A stretch of 6,654 nt of DNA from Saprospiraceae bacterium (GTDB lineage Bacteria; Bacteroidota; Bacteroidia; Chitinophagales; Saprospiraceae), in assembly GCA_023300255.1 (NCBI GenBank), contig JALZWC010000467.1, positions 1-6,654 of the forward strand, written 5' to 3'. A program made the position numbers and the translations under genes. A model generated the notes under the pieces. The model was not told the DNA's origin, searched no databases, and worked only from the letters and a program-made list of their open reading frames with translations. Shown one piece after another: positions 1 to 6,589 of this stretch (positions within the stretch are counted from its first letter, which is position 1; each line of letters opens with the position of its first letter).

Positions 1-2927
1 TTTTGTCAGAAAATAAAAATATAGTCTCCCAAAACGTTTATACTTGTGATCTAAATCAAACAAGAATTGACACCTTGTTTTTACAAAATGTACAGGGTTG
101 TGATAGCTTGATTATAAGGACGAATAATTATATTTCACAGGATACCACCTATCTCCAACAGCAAGCTTGTGAGGTGAATCAAGTAGGAATAGAAACTATA
201 TTATTAGTGAATCAATACGGTTGTGATAGTTTGATTGTAACTACTACAGCCCTGCTTCCTGCGGATACAATTTATCGGAACCAATTTACAACGAATCAAA
301 ATGAAGTAGGCATTGATAGTATGTTATTTACGAATCAATATGGTTGTGATAGTTTAGTCATCCAAGAAAATTTATATGCTGCGGAACCAATAGATCTAAC
401 TTATTTAACGGCGACAAGCTGTAATGAAAACCAAGTAGGAATAGATACTTTAGCTTTAATGAATACAGGTGGTTTTGACAGCTTGATTATTATTACAACC
501 ACTTTATCGCCATCTGATACTATATTAGTTACTCAATTTACTAGCGAGATTCAATCTATAGGAATCGATAGCTTATATCTTCGGAATAGATTTGGTTGTG
601 ATAGTTTAGTCCTTGTTGAAAACGTTTTTCGAGAAGAAAATAGAAGTACTCATTTTTTAACAACAACATCCTGTGATCAGAATGACATAGGAGTAGATAC
701 GATGTTTTTAAAAACCTATAATGAGGAGGATAGTCTAGTGATTATTACCACTACATTTTTACCTGCGGATACTACGTATCTAAGTGCTATGACATTTGAT
801 AGTACAGCGATAGGGAAGGATAGTTTATTATTATCAAATCAGAACGGTTGTGATAGTTTGGTAATAACAGATAGGATATATGAAGTGCCAAATACAACAA
901 CAAGAATCATTAGAACCACTACTTGCAAATCGACGGAAGTAGGAGCAGATACTGTATTTGTCACCAATAGAATAGGTGTTGATAGTGTCATTGTTACGAT
1001 TGTAACATTACTGCCATCTGACACTATTTCTATTAATAAAATCACCAATGATTTATCAGCGTCAGGTATTGATAGCTTAAGATTACTGAACCAATATGGC
1101 TGTGATAGCTTAGTTATTATAGAGACAACTTATCAAATACCTGCTATTAATATTACTCAGTTAGAGGTAAATACCTGTGATTTATCTTTTGTGGGAATTG
1201 ACACTGCTGTATTACAAAATAGGCTAGGTTTCGACAGTCTAATTATTACTCAAACTTCTTTATTATCAAGTGATACAATTTATCTATTGCAACAAAGTTG
1301 TATAGAAAATAATATTGGTATTAGAACAGAACAATTGTTGAATCAACATGGTTGTGATAGTCTTTTGATTATAGAAACGATTTTACAAGCGGAAACGATT
1401 CATACAATAGAAAAGAGCACCTGTGATATAAACAGAATAGGACTAGATACATTAAAATTATTAACGGTAGATGGTTGTGATAGCTTGTTAATTACTAATT
1501 GGAGTTTGCTGCAAAATGATTTTACAATGCTTAGGCAAGAGACTTGCGATGAGGCAAGAATTAATACGCTTACAGAGACATATACTAACCAGTATGGTTG
1601 CGATAGTATTGTACAAATTCAAATTGAATTAGCTCCGCCAGAAGATTGTAGCATTGATTTTACTATAACTACTGATACGATTTGTCCTAGTGAAACGAAT
1701 GGAAAATTATGGGTAGAGGTAACATTTGGTAGACCACCTTTTCATTATACTATTATGCAAGAAAGAGATACGATTGTATCAGGTGAGTTGGAACGCTTAG
1801 CAGAACAAATAACTTTATTAAACTTAAATGCAGGAAAATATTCCGTCGAATTGAAGAATGAAATTGGCGTTGTTGCTCAGCAAGAAATACAACTGGTAGC
1901 ATATCCTTCTATTGAAATGTCGTTTTCCACGTCCGACTATAATGGTTTTCCAGTAAGCTGTGCGGATGCCACAGATGGAAGTATAACCGTTGATTTTAAG
2001 AATGCGAACGAAATTAAAAACTTTAGATGGAATAATGGCAGCTCAGATATAACCATTGATAATATAGGAGTAGGTGGATATATTATGACGGTTTTCGATG
2101 ATAATAATTGTGTACATTTAGATAGCATCAGACTGACCGCACCTTTACCATTAGAGGTAGAATTAATGACTAGTAGACCACTGTGCTTTGGTGATGAACT
2201 TGGTCAAGTATTTATACAAGATATACGGAACAACGTTGGGGAAGTAGATTTTTCTTTAGATGGGGCAGTATATAATCCGCTGCCAGAGTTACCATTCACA
2301 CTTGATCTATCAGCTAATACCTACCCTTTTGTAATACAAGATGAAAATGATTGTCAATCAATAACTGTTTTTGACATAAGAGAAGCAGCAGAACAAATAA
2401 TTGAACTAGGAGAAGATAGAAGCCTCGTCTTAGGAGAAGTAATCCAATTACGACCAATAGCAAATTTTGAAATCGTACGATATGATTGGACAGCAGATGT
2501 ACCCTTAATAGGATGTACAGATTGTCAGGAACTAGATTTTCAACCCATGCAAAGCGGCACCTATCAACTGACTGCTTTTGATGAAAACGATTGTATTAGT
2601 CAAGATGAAATTACTTTATTGATAAAAAAGAAAGATCAAATCTATTTACCAACGGCTTTTAGTCCTAATGGAGACGGATTGAATGATGATTATCGAGTGT
2701 ATTTAGGGGATGCGATAAAAGAAGTGTTAGTTTTTCAAATAGCAGATGAAAGGGGACAATTATTATATGAAGTAACAAACACTGCTCCTAATAATTATGT
2801 TATACGCTGGGACGGCACTTTTAATGGAAATCGCTTGTTATCAGATATTTACGTCGCTTTTGTAAAGGTATTACTAATAGATGGGACAGAAGAACAAGTC
2901 GTACAAACCTTTAATTTATTACGTTAA
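1..2927 (+). CDS. Large repeat-rich secreted/surface protein with T9SS type B (gliding-motility-associated) C-terminal domain, 5'-truncated by window
   Basis: The reading frame is open at the left edge (phase starts at base 3) and ends at TAA 2925-2927, leaving 974 visible residues. The TTG at base 3 falls inside the repeat region and is not a credible start; the signal peptide must lie upstream. Visible residues 1-545 hold 13 repeats built on a Cys...GxDT/S...GCDSL pattern. Residues 560-792 hold three SprB-like modules; the clearest is 651-705 (VSCADATDGSI, then WNNGSS, GGYIMTVFDDNNC). Residues 799-865 look PKD-like (YDWT, GCTDC, GTYQLTAFDENDC). Residues 879-974 are a gliding-motility-associated type B sorting domain, with the hallmark LPTAFSPNGDGLNDDY and later IRWDG. 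In this family the C-terminal domain directs export across the outer membrane by T9SS, usually with a PorP/SprF-like partner, none of which is in the window. A role as adhesin or extracellular structural protein is inference; no enzymatic domain is visible. Secretion class is confident, function is not. Confidence 0.9.
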   Translation, partial: LSENKNIVSQNVYTCDLNQTRIDTLFLQNVQGCDSLIIRTNNYISQDTTYLQQQACEVNQVGIETILLVNQYGCDSLIVTTTALLPADTIYRNQFTTNQNEVGIDSMLFTNQYGCDSLVIQENLYAAEPIDLTYLTATSCNENQVGIDTLALMNTGGFDSLIIITTTLSPSDTILVTQFTSEIQSIGIDSLYLRNRFGCDSLVLVENVFREENRSTHFLTTTSCDQNDIGVDTMFLKTYNEEDSLVIITTTFLPADTTYLSAMTFDSTAIGKDSLLLSNQNGCDSLVITDRIYEVPNTTTRIIRTTTCKSTEVGADTVFVTNRIGVDSVIVTIVTLLPSDTISINKITNDLSASGIDSLRLLNQYGCDSLVIIETTYQIPAINITQLEVNTCDLSFVGIDTAVLQNRLGFDSLIITQTSLLSSDTIYLLQQSCIENNIGIRTEQLLNQHGCDSLLIIETILQAETIHTIEKSTCDINRIGLDTLKLLTVDGCDSLLITNWSLLQNDFTMLRQETCDEARINTLTETYTNQYGCDSIVQIQIELAPPEDCSIDFTITTDTICPSETNGKLWVEVTFGRPPFHYTIMQERDTIVSGELERLAEQITLLNLNAGKYSVELKNEIGVVAQQEIQLVAYPSIEMSFSTSDYNGFPVSCADATDGSITVDFKNANEIKNFRWNNGSSDITIDNIGVGGYIMTVFDDNNCVHLDSIRLTAPLPLEVELMTSRPLCFGDELGQVFIQDIRNNVGEVDFSLDGAVYNPLPELPFTLDLSANTYPFVIQDENDCQSITVFDIREAAEQIIELGEDRSLVLGEVIQLRPIANFEIVRYDWTADVPLIGCTDCQELDFQPMQSGTYQLTAFDENDCISQDEITLLIKKKDQIYLPTAFSPNGDGLNDDYRVYLGDAIKEVLVFQIADERGQLLYEVTNTAPNNYVIRWDGTFNGNRLLSDIYVAFVKVLLIDGTEEQVVQTFNLLR
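3..1637 (+). repeat. Thirteen coding tandem repeats (about 123-129 bp, 41-43 residues each)
   Basis: The GCDS-type tetrad starts at visible residues 32, 73, 114, 157, 198, 241, 282, 325, 366, 409, 450, 491 and 532. Spacings are 41, 41, 43, 41, 43, 41, 43, 41, 43, 41, 41, 41, so the middle of the array is built of 84-residue double units (252 bp). Each unit runs roughly: Cys, about seven residues, G-I/V-D-T/S, a short beta-like stretch, N-x-x-G-C-D-S-L, then I/V/T-rich sequence to the next unit. The DNA ggttgtgatag encoding GCDS recurs exactly in seven units and with one change in two more, while the rest has diverged strongly. The array probably continues upstream, because base 3 already lies inside a unit. 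Confidence 0.9.
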
Positions 2928-3015
2928 TAACTACTACATAAAAACGCTATGATCTTTGATTTACAAGTTATAAATAATAAGTAAAGGAATGGCTAAAACA
3001 TTTGCCGTTATTTAG

Positions 3016-3048
3016 TTGCATTTTGTTTCTATAATATGTCTACCTTTG
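3016..3048 (+). promoter_or_regulatory. Candidate Bacteroidota-type promoter (TTG ... TACCTTTG)
   Basis: TACCTTTG at 3041-3048 matches the Bacteroidota -7 consensus TAnnTTTG exactly. A TTG at 3016-3018 lies 22 bp upstream, near the upper end of known -33/-7 spacing; a second TTG at 3023-3025 is 15 bp upstream, which is short. If used, transcription would start near 3055 and purF would have a leader of about 220 nt that includes the whole inverted-repeat element. This is consensus matching only, and a match can occur by chance in A+T-rich DNA. Confidence 0.35.
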
Positions 3049-3104
3049 TCGCTTTATTTAAAGATTTTTCTTAATCCTAATTTGATACTCGGCATTACAA
3101 GCCT

Positions 3105-3244
3105 GAACTCCCCCCGACCCCCTCTTGAAAAGAGGGGGAGACGTCTACGATTGAAAATTTCATTGATGATAGATACGTCTCCAAAACGAATCTCTCAATC
3201 GTAGACATCCCCCTCCCTTTTTAAAGGAGGGTCGGGGAGGGTTC
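3105..3244. repeat. MITE/REP-like palindromic intergenic element with two 50-bp inverted arms
   Basis: Bases 3105-3154 and 3195-3244 are inverted copies of each other: 40 of 50 positions match without gaps, including a perfect 12-bp inner core gtctacgattga / tcaatcgtagac. The spacer is 40 bp. Each arm also contains its own hairpin. In the left arm ccccctctt / aagaggggg (3117-3137) is perfect with a 3-nt loop; the right-arm equivalent around 3212-3231 has a bulge. The element is far richer in G+C than its surroundings. G/C-tract palindromes of this look recur between genes in many Bacteroidota genomes, which suggests a mobile or REP-type repeat rather than a purF-specific control site. No target-site duplication is clear; only a ctgaac hexamer occurs at both ends (3103-3108 and 3254-3259). 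Confidence 0.8.
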
Positions 3245-3275
3245 TTGTGAATGCTGAACAGTTTACCTATAAAGC

Positions 3276-5168
3276 ATGAGCGACTCTATTAAACATGAAT
3301 GCGGTATAGCAATGATCCGCTTATTGAAGCCAATTTCTTATTATCAAAAAAAATACGGGACGGCGTTGTATGGTGTTAACAAGTTGCGTTTACTCTTGCA
3401 AAAGCAACGGAATAGAGGGCAAGACGGTGCAGGAATAGCAACGATTAAATTAGACCCAGAACCGGGGAATAGATATATTAGTAGAAAGAGGACTGTCTCC
3501 AAAAATTACCTAGACGATTTATTTAAAGATGTCTATAACAATTTTAGAGGATTGACACCAGAACAACTGAGTGATGCAGAATGGTTAAAAGCGAATAAGC
3601 CTTATATAGGTGAATTATTGCTAGGTCATTTGCGTTATGGGACACACGGAGATAATACGATTGAGACTTGCCACCCTTTCTTAAGACAAAATAACTGGAT
3701 TAGTAGAAACTTAGTATTGGCAGGTAATTTCAATATGACCAATGTCGATGAGCTATTTCAACAATTGCTCAAACTAGGACAATATCCCAAGAAGAAATCA
3801 GATACAGTTACGGTATTAGAAAAGATAGGACACTTTCTAGATGATGAGGTGCAGCGACTTTTTAATTGGTATAAGCCAGATGGTTATACTAATCAAGAAG
3901 TCAATGAATTAATCTTTGAAAATTTGGATGTTCTTCGATTACTAAAACGAGCTTGTAAGAAATTTGATGGAGGCTATGCTATTATGGGATTAATAGGGCA
4001 TGGAGATGCTTTTGTGATTAGAGATCCAGGGGGGATTCGGCCAGCATATTATTATAAAGATGATGAGGTAGTAGTAGTCGCTTCTGAGCGACCAGCAATT
4101 CAAACAGCTTTTGATATTCATTATTCTAAAATAAGAGAACTAAAAAGAGGGCACGCACTAATTATCAAAAAAAGTGGAAAAATAATTGAAGAGCCTTATA
4201 TAAAGTCAAAGCCTTCTACACCTTGTTCTTTCGAGCGAATTTATTTTTCTAGAGGCACTGATCGAGACATTTATTTAGAACGAAAACAACTTGGAGAACA
4301 GTTGACCAAATCGGTCATGAAAGAAGTTAATTACGACTTTGAGAATACCGTTTTCTCTTTCGTACCTAACACGGCAGAATCTTCTTTTTATGGATTAGTA
4401 GATGGTGTTTATAAATGTTTAAATAATAAAAAGAAAGAGCAAATTCTAAAATTAGGAGATAAACTAACACCTAAGAAATTAGAAAAGATTTTATCGCTTC
4501 AGCCAAGAGTAGAAAAAACAGTAGTCAAAGACGCCAAGCTCAGAACCTTCATCGCAGATGATGCTTCTAGAGGAGAAATGGTGGCTCATATATATGATGT
4601 AACCTATGGAATTATTAAGAATGAAGTAGATACTTTAGTCCTAGTTGATGATTCCATTGTAAGAGGAACAACATTAAAAGATAGTATCTTAAAAATAGCA
4701 GCGCGCTTACGACCTAAGAAAATAATAGTCGTCTCCTCTGCACCACAAATTCGGTATCCAGATTGCTATGGTATTGATATGTCTGTCATTGGTAATTTCG
4801 TTGCCTTTAAAGCATTGATTGCTTTAATAAAACAACACGGGAAAGAAGATTTTCTTCAAGAAATTTACCAAAAATGTAAGGCACAGGAACATCAACCAAA
4901 GAAGAAAATTAAGAACTACGTTAAAGACTTGTATGCTTTGTTTTCTTACGAACAAGTGTCTAATAAAATCGCAGAGATCGTAACGCCAAAAGAAATTAAA
5001 CCTAAAGTAACCGTCATCTATCAAACCATTGAAGGACTACATAAAGCGTGTCCAAAGAATTCAGGGGATTGGTATTTCTCAGGGGACTATCCGACTCCAG
5101 GTGGTAATCGAGTGGTGAATATGGCTTTTATAAATTATATGGAGAATAAGAATGTACGGGCTTATTAA
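3276..5168 (+). CDS. purF: Amidophosphoribosyltransferase, long Bacteroidota form (PurF)
   Basis: The enzyme uses glutamine to turn PRPP into 5-phosphoribosylamine, the first committed step of de novo purine synthesis, in the cytoplasm. The N-terminal half is a class II (Ntn) glutamine amidotransferase: MSDSIKHECGIA puts the expected nucleophile at Cys9 after an 8-residue leader, with RGQDGAG at 47-53, GHLRYGT at 117-123, GNFNMTN at 150-156, SD at 175-176 and RDPGGIRPA at 249-257. The C-terminal half is a type I phosphoribosyltransferase: CSFERIYFSRG at 317-327, KLRTFIADD at 421-429, the PRPP loop VLVDDSIVRGTT at 455-466 and SAPQIRYPDCYGIDM at 488-502. At 630 residues it is about 125 longer than E. 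coli PurF, but matches the length I recall for Bacteroidota homologues, as does the ending (GDWYFSGDYPTPGG, then VRAY). The ATG at 3276 fits the family N-terminus; no clear Shine-Dalgarno site precedes it, which is usual in this phylum. It seems intact and monocistronic. Confidence 0.95.
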   Translation: MSDSIKHECGIAMIRLLKPISYYQKKYGTALYGVNKLRLLLQKQRNRGQDGAGIATIKLDPEPGNRYISRKRTVSKNYLDDLFKDVYNNFRGLTPEQLSDAEWLKANKPYIGELLLGHLRYGTHGDNTIETCHPFLRQNNWISRNLVLAGNFNMTNVDELFQQLLKLGQYPKKKSDTVTVLEKIGHFLDDEVQRLFNWYKPDGYTNQEVNELIFENLDVLRLLKRACKKFDGGYAIMGLIGHGDAFVIRDPGGIRPAYYYKDDEVVVVASERPAIQTAFDIHYSKIRELKRGHALIIKKSGKIIEEPYIKSKPSTPCSFERIYFSRGTDRDIYLERKQLGEQLTKSVMKEVNYDFENTVFSFVPNTAESSFYGLVDGVYKCLNNKKKEQILKLGDKLTPKKLEKILSLQPRVEKTVVKDAKLRTFIADDASRGEMVAHIYDVTYGIIKNEVDTLVLVDDSIVRGTTLKDSILKIAARLRPKKIIVVSSAPQIRYPDCYGIDMSVIGNFVAFKALIALIKQHGKEDFLQEIYQKCKAQEHQPKKKIKNYVKDLYALFSYEQVSNKIAEIVTPKEIKPKVTVIYQTIEGLHKACPKNSGDWYFSGDYPTPGGNRVVNMAFINYMENKNVRAY

Positions 5169-5183
5169 TTTATTTAGAGTAGA

Positions 5184-5212
5184 CCCGCCCGACTGCCGGT
5201 CAGGCGGGCGGG
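5184..5212. repeat. GC-rich palindrome downstream of purF (REP-like)
   Basis: cccgcccg (5184-5191) pairs perfectly with cgggcggg (5205-5212). After one A/G mismatch, ctg (5193-5195) pairs with cag (5201-5203) around a ccggt loop. It starts 15 bp after the purF stop in otherwise A+T-rich DNA. Neither strand has a T-run directly after the stem, so it is not a standard intrinsic terminator, although it could still stabilise the 3' end of the purF mRNA. Similar CCCGCC...GGCGGG palindromes are common dispersed repeats, and it differs in sequence from the element at 3105-3244. Confidence 0.75.
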
Positions 5213-5260
5213 GAATAGAGACCGCTTTGCTGAGAGAATAGAAACTTTAAACATGGAATG

Positions 5261-5357
5261 TTAGTTTAAATAAGAATATTTATAATTAAATTTAGAGCAT
5301 TAAACTTAAATAAGAATATTTATAATTAAGTTTGAAGCTCTAAACTTAATTATAAAT
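5261..5357. repeat. 40-bp A+T-rich tandem repeat, two full copies plus a partial third
   Basis: Copy 1 is 5261-5300 and copy 2 is 5301-5340. They share an identical central block, taaataagaatatttataa (5267-5285 and 5307-5325), and differ at eight positions in all. A third copy begins with taaacttaa at 5341-5349, then departs into sequence that is the inverse of the end of copy 2 and runs into the fic start codon. The array fills almost all of the spacer between the GC-rich palindrome and the Fic gene, so it sits where promoter and leader signals should be. Confidence 0.85.
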
Positions 5358-5360
5358 GTT
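5315..5360 (+). promoter_or_regulatory. Long inverted repeat overlapping the Fic start codon; possible operator or start-sequestering hairpin
   Basis: atttataattaagttt (5318-5333) and aaacttaattataaat (5342-5357) are perfect 16-bp inverse complements around the 8-nt loop gaagctct. In RNA a U-G pair and two further A-U pairs extend the stem to 19 bp (5315-5360). The ATG at 5356-5358 lies inside the right arm, so a transcript starting upstream would have its start codon paired. Alternatively, TAAGTTTG at 5327-5334 matches the Bacteroidota -7 box; a start just downstream would drop the left arm and make the dyad a DNA operator. No TTG -33 element is seen at the usual distance. The structure is certain; its function is inference. 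Confidence 0.55.
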
Positions 5361-6501
5361 AAAATCGTTAAAAATCGCAGAATTTGAAGCTGGTAACTGG
5401 ATCAAACAGACTGGCTTTAAATCCTTTTCTCCCATTCCAATCAATCGCCAATGGTTGATGGACCAACCTGAGTTGGAATCCTTGATAACTCAAGCTCACC
5501 AAAAAATAGGCGCACTAAATGCCTTTTCTGAATTAATACCTGATGTTACCTTCTTTATTAAAATGCATATTGCCAAAGAGGCAACGCAGTCAAGTAGCAT
5601 TGAAGGAACTCAAACGAGTATGGAGGAAGCTTTCTTGAAAAGTGAAGATATCCAGCCTGATCAAAGAGATGATTGGCAAGAGGTCCAGAATTATATCCAA
5701 GCGATGAATTATGCTTTAGATAGACTAAATACTTTACCTCTTTCAAATAGATTAATTCGGGAAACACATAAAATACTATTGCAAGGTGTTCGAGGAGAAC
5801 ATAAGCAACCTGGTGAATTTAGACGTTCTCAGAATTGGATTGGTGGAGCTTCATTAGCGGATGCTATTTTTGTGCCACCTGCACATCATGAGGTACCAGA
5901 TTTGATGGGTGATTTAGAACAATTTTTACACAATGAAGAAATATTTATTTCTGAGTTAGTGCGAATTGCAATAGCTCATTATCAGTTTGAAACGATTCAT
6001 CCTTTTCTAGATGGAAATGGTAGAATGGGGCGACTATTGATAACACTATATTTAGTTAGTAAAAAGTTATTGATGAAACCATCTCTATATCTTTCTGCCT
6101 TTTTCGACAAACATCGCCAGTTGTATTTTGATAATCTATCTAATGTAAGAAACAAAAGTGATCTGCTACAATGGTTGATTTTTTTTATGGTAGGGGTAAT
6201 AGAAACAGCAGAATCTTCCATAACTAGTTTTAGGAAAATCATTGTTTTAAGACAACAATTTGAAAGTAAAATTAGTCAACTAGGAAAGCGACGCCCTACT
6301 GCTCAATTACTTTTAAATCATCTTTTTCATCAACCAGTCATTACCGCACAAGAAACAGCAAAGGTTATTAATAAATCTATTCCTACTGCTAATAATTTGA
6401 TTCAAGATTTTGTGAAGATGGGGATTTTGAAAGAGAAGACGGGGTATCAGCGGAATCGGGTTTTTAGTTTTGTGGAGTATATTCAATTGTTTGAGAAATA
6501 A
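5356..6501 (+). CDS. Fic family protein (protein AMPylase), class II inhibitory type, with C-terminal winged-helix-like region
   Basis: Fic enzymes usually transfer AMP from ATP to a hydroxyl side chain of a target protein. The active-site motif is complete: HPFLDGNGRMGRLL at residues 215-228, with catalytic His215, the Asp-Gly-Asn-Gly anion site and both arginines. An N-terminal inhibitory motif (S/T)xxxE(G/N) is present as SSSIEG at 79-84, with Glu83 the expected blocking residue, so basal activity should be low (class II). Residues 163-184 (GGASLADAIFVPP onward) form the target-binding flap. The last 80 residues (RPTAQLLLNHLF, ITAQETAKVI, SIPTANNLIQDFVKMGIL) resemble a winged helix-turn-helix, common in this subfamily. 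The 381-residue length is normal, and the N-terminus (LKIAEFEAGNW, FKSFSPIPIN) fits relatives, supporting the ATG at 5356; the next Met is residue 35, too late. No Shine-Dalgarno site is seen. No antitoxin partner gene lies upstream, consistent with built-in inhibition. The target is unknown. Confidence 0.93.
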   Translation: MLKSLKIAEFEAGNWIKQTGFKSFSPIPINRQWLMDQPELESLITQAHQKIGALNAFSELIPDVTFFIKMHIAKEATQSSSIEGTQTSMEEAFLKSEDIQPDQRDDWQEVQNYIQAMNYALDRLNTLPLSNRLIRETHKILLQGVRGEHKQPGEFRRSQNWIGGASLADAIFVPPAHHEVPDLMGDLEQFLHNEEIFISELVRIAIAHYQFETIHPFLDGNGRMGRLLITLYLVSKKLLMKPSLYLSAFFDKHRQLYFDNLSNVRNKSDLLQWLIFFMVGVIETAESSITSFRKIIVLRQQFESKISQLGKRRPTAQLLLNHLFHQPVITAQETAKVINKSIPTANNLIQDFVKMGILKEKTGYQRNRVFSFVEYIQLFEK

Positions 6502-6589
6502 TAAAATTATAGAAGATAAATTAGACTTTTATTGAAAAAATATATAATTTATAGATGTGAAAAATATAAAAACATATTGATTAATTAGT

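Larger units (their letters stand above)
2928..3275. other. 348-bp intergenic region before purF
   Basis: No believable gene lies here. It holds an A+T-rich left part with a promoter-like sequence (3016-3048) and a GC-rich inverted-repeat element (3105-3244), followed by 31 bp of A+T-rich leader before the purF start. A 62-codon open frame at 3016-3204 is translated repeat DNA, not a gene. No convincing intrinsic terminator with a U-tract is seen for the upstream gene. Confidence 0.7.

Noticed and set aside
3..5. TTG at base 3 as the start codon of the surface protein
   Set aside because: It lies inside a repeat unit, no signal peptide follows, and the frame is open to the window edge; the gene is truncated.
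839..1048. Minus-strand open frame inside the surface-protein repeats
   Set aside because: Antisense shadow of the repeat-coding DNA; the + strand frame is continuous with clear domain structure.
3..1637. DNA repeats at the left considered as a CRISPR array
   Set aside because: The period of 123-129 bp keeps the reading frame and encodes a conserved protein motif; there are no short identical repeats with unique spacers.
1937..2128. Minus-strand open frame opposite the SprB-like module
   Set aside because: Shadow of the coding strand; no independent signal.
3052..3068. ctttatttaaag followed by attttt as an intrinsic terminator for the surface-protein gene
   Set aside because: The stem is only 4 bp and mostly A-U, too weak to call.
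3016..3204. 62-codon open frame on the + strand
   Set aside because: Its second half (NSPRPPLEKRGRRL) is a translation of the left arm of the inverted-repeat element, the kind of spurious peptide such repeats often give; no start signal or recognisable domain.
4824..5024. Minus-strand open frame opposite the end of purF
   Set aside because: Lies wholly inside a well-supported purF frame and resembles no known protein.
5558..6242. Two minus-strand open frames opposite the Fic gene (5558-5767 and 5997-6242)
   Set aside because: Both are antisense to conserved Fic motifs, including HPFLDGNGR, and have no domain content. An antisense antitoxin was considered, but class II Fic proteins carry their inhibitor internally.
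6502..6589. Inverted matches in the spacer after the Fic gene (aaattata / tataattt)
   Set aside because: Short, widely spaced and expected by chance in DNA of this extreme A+T content.
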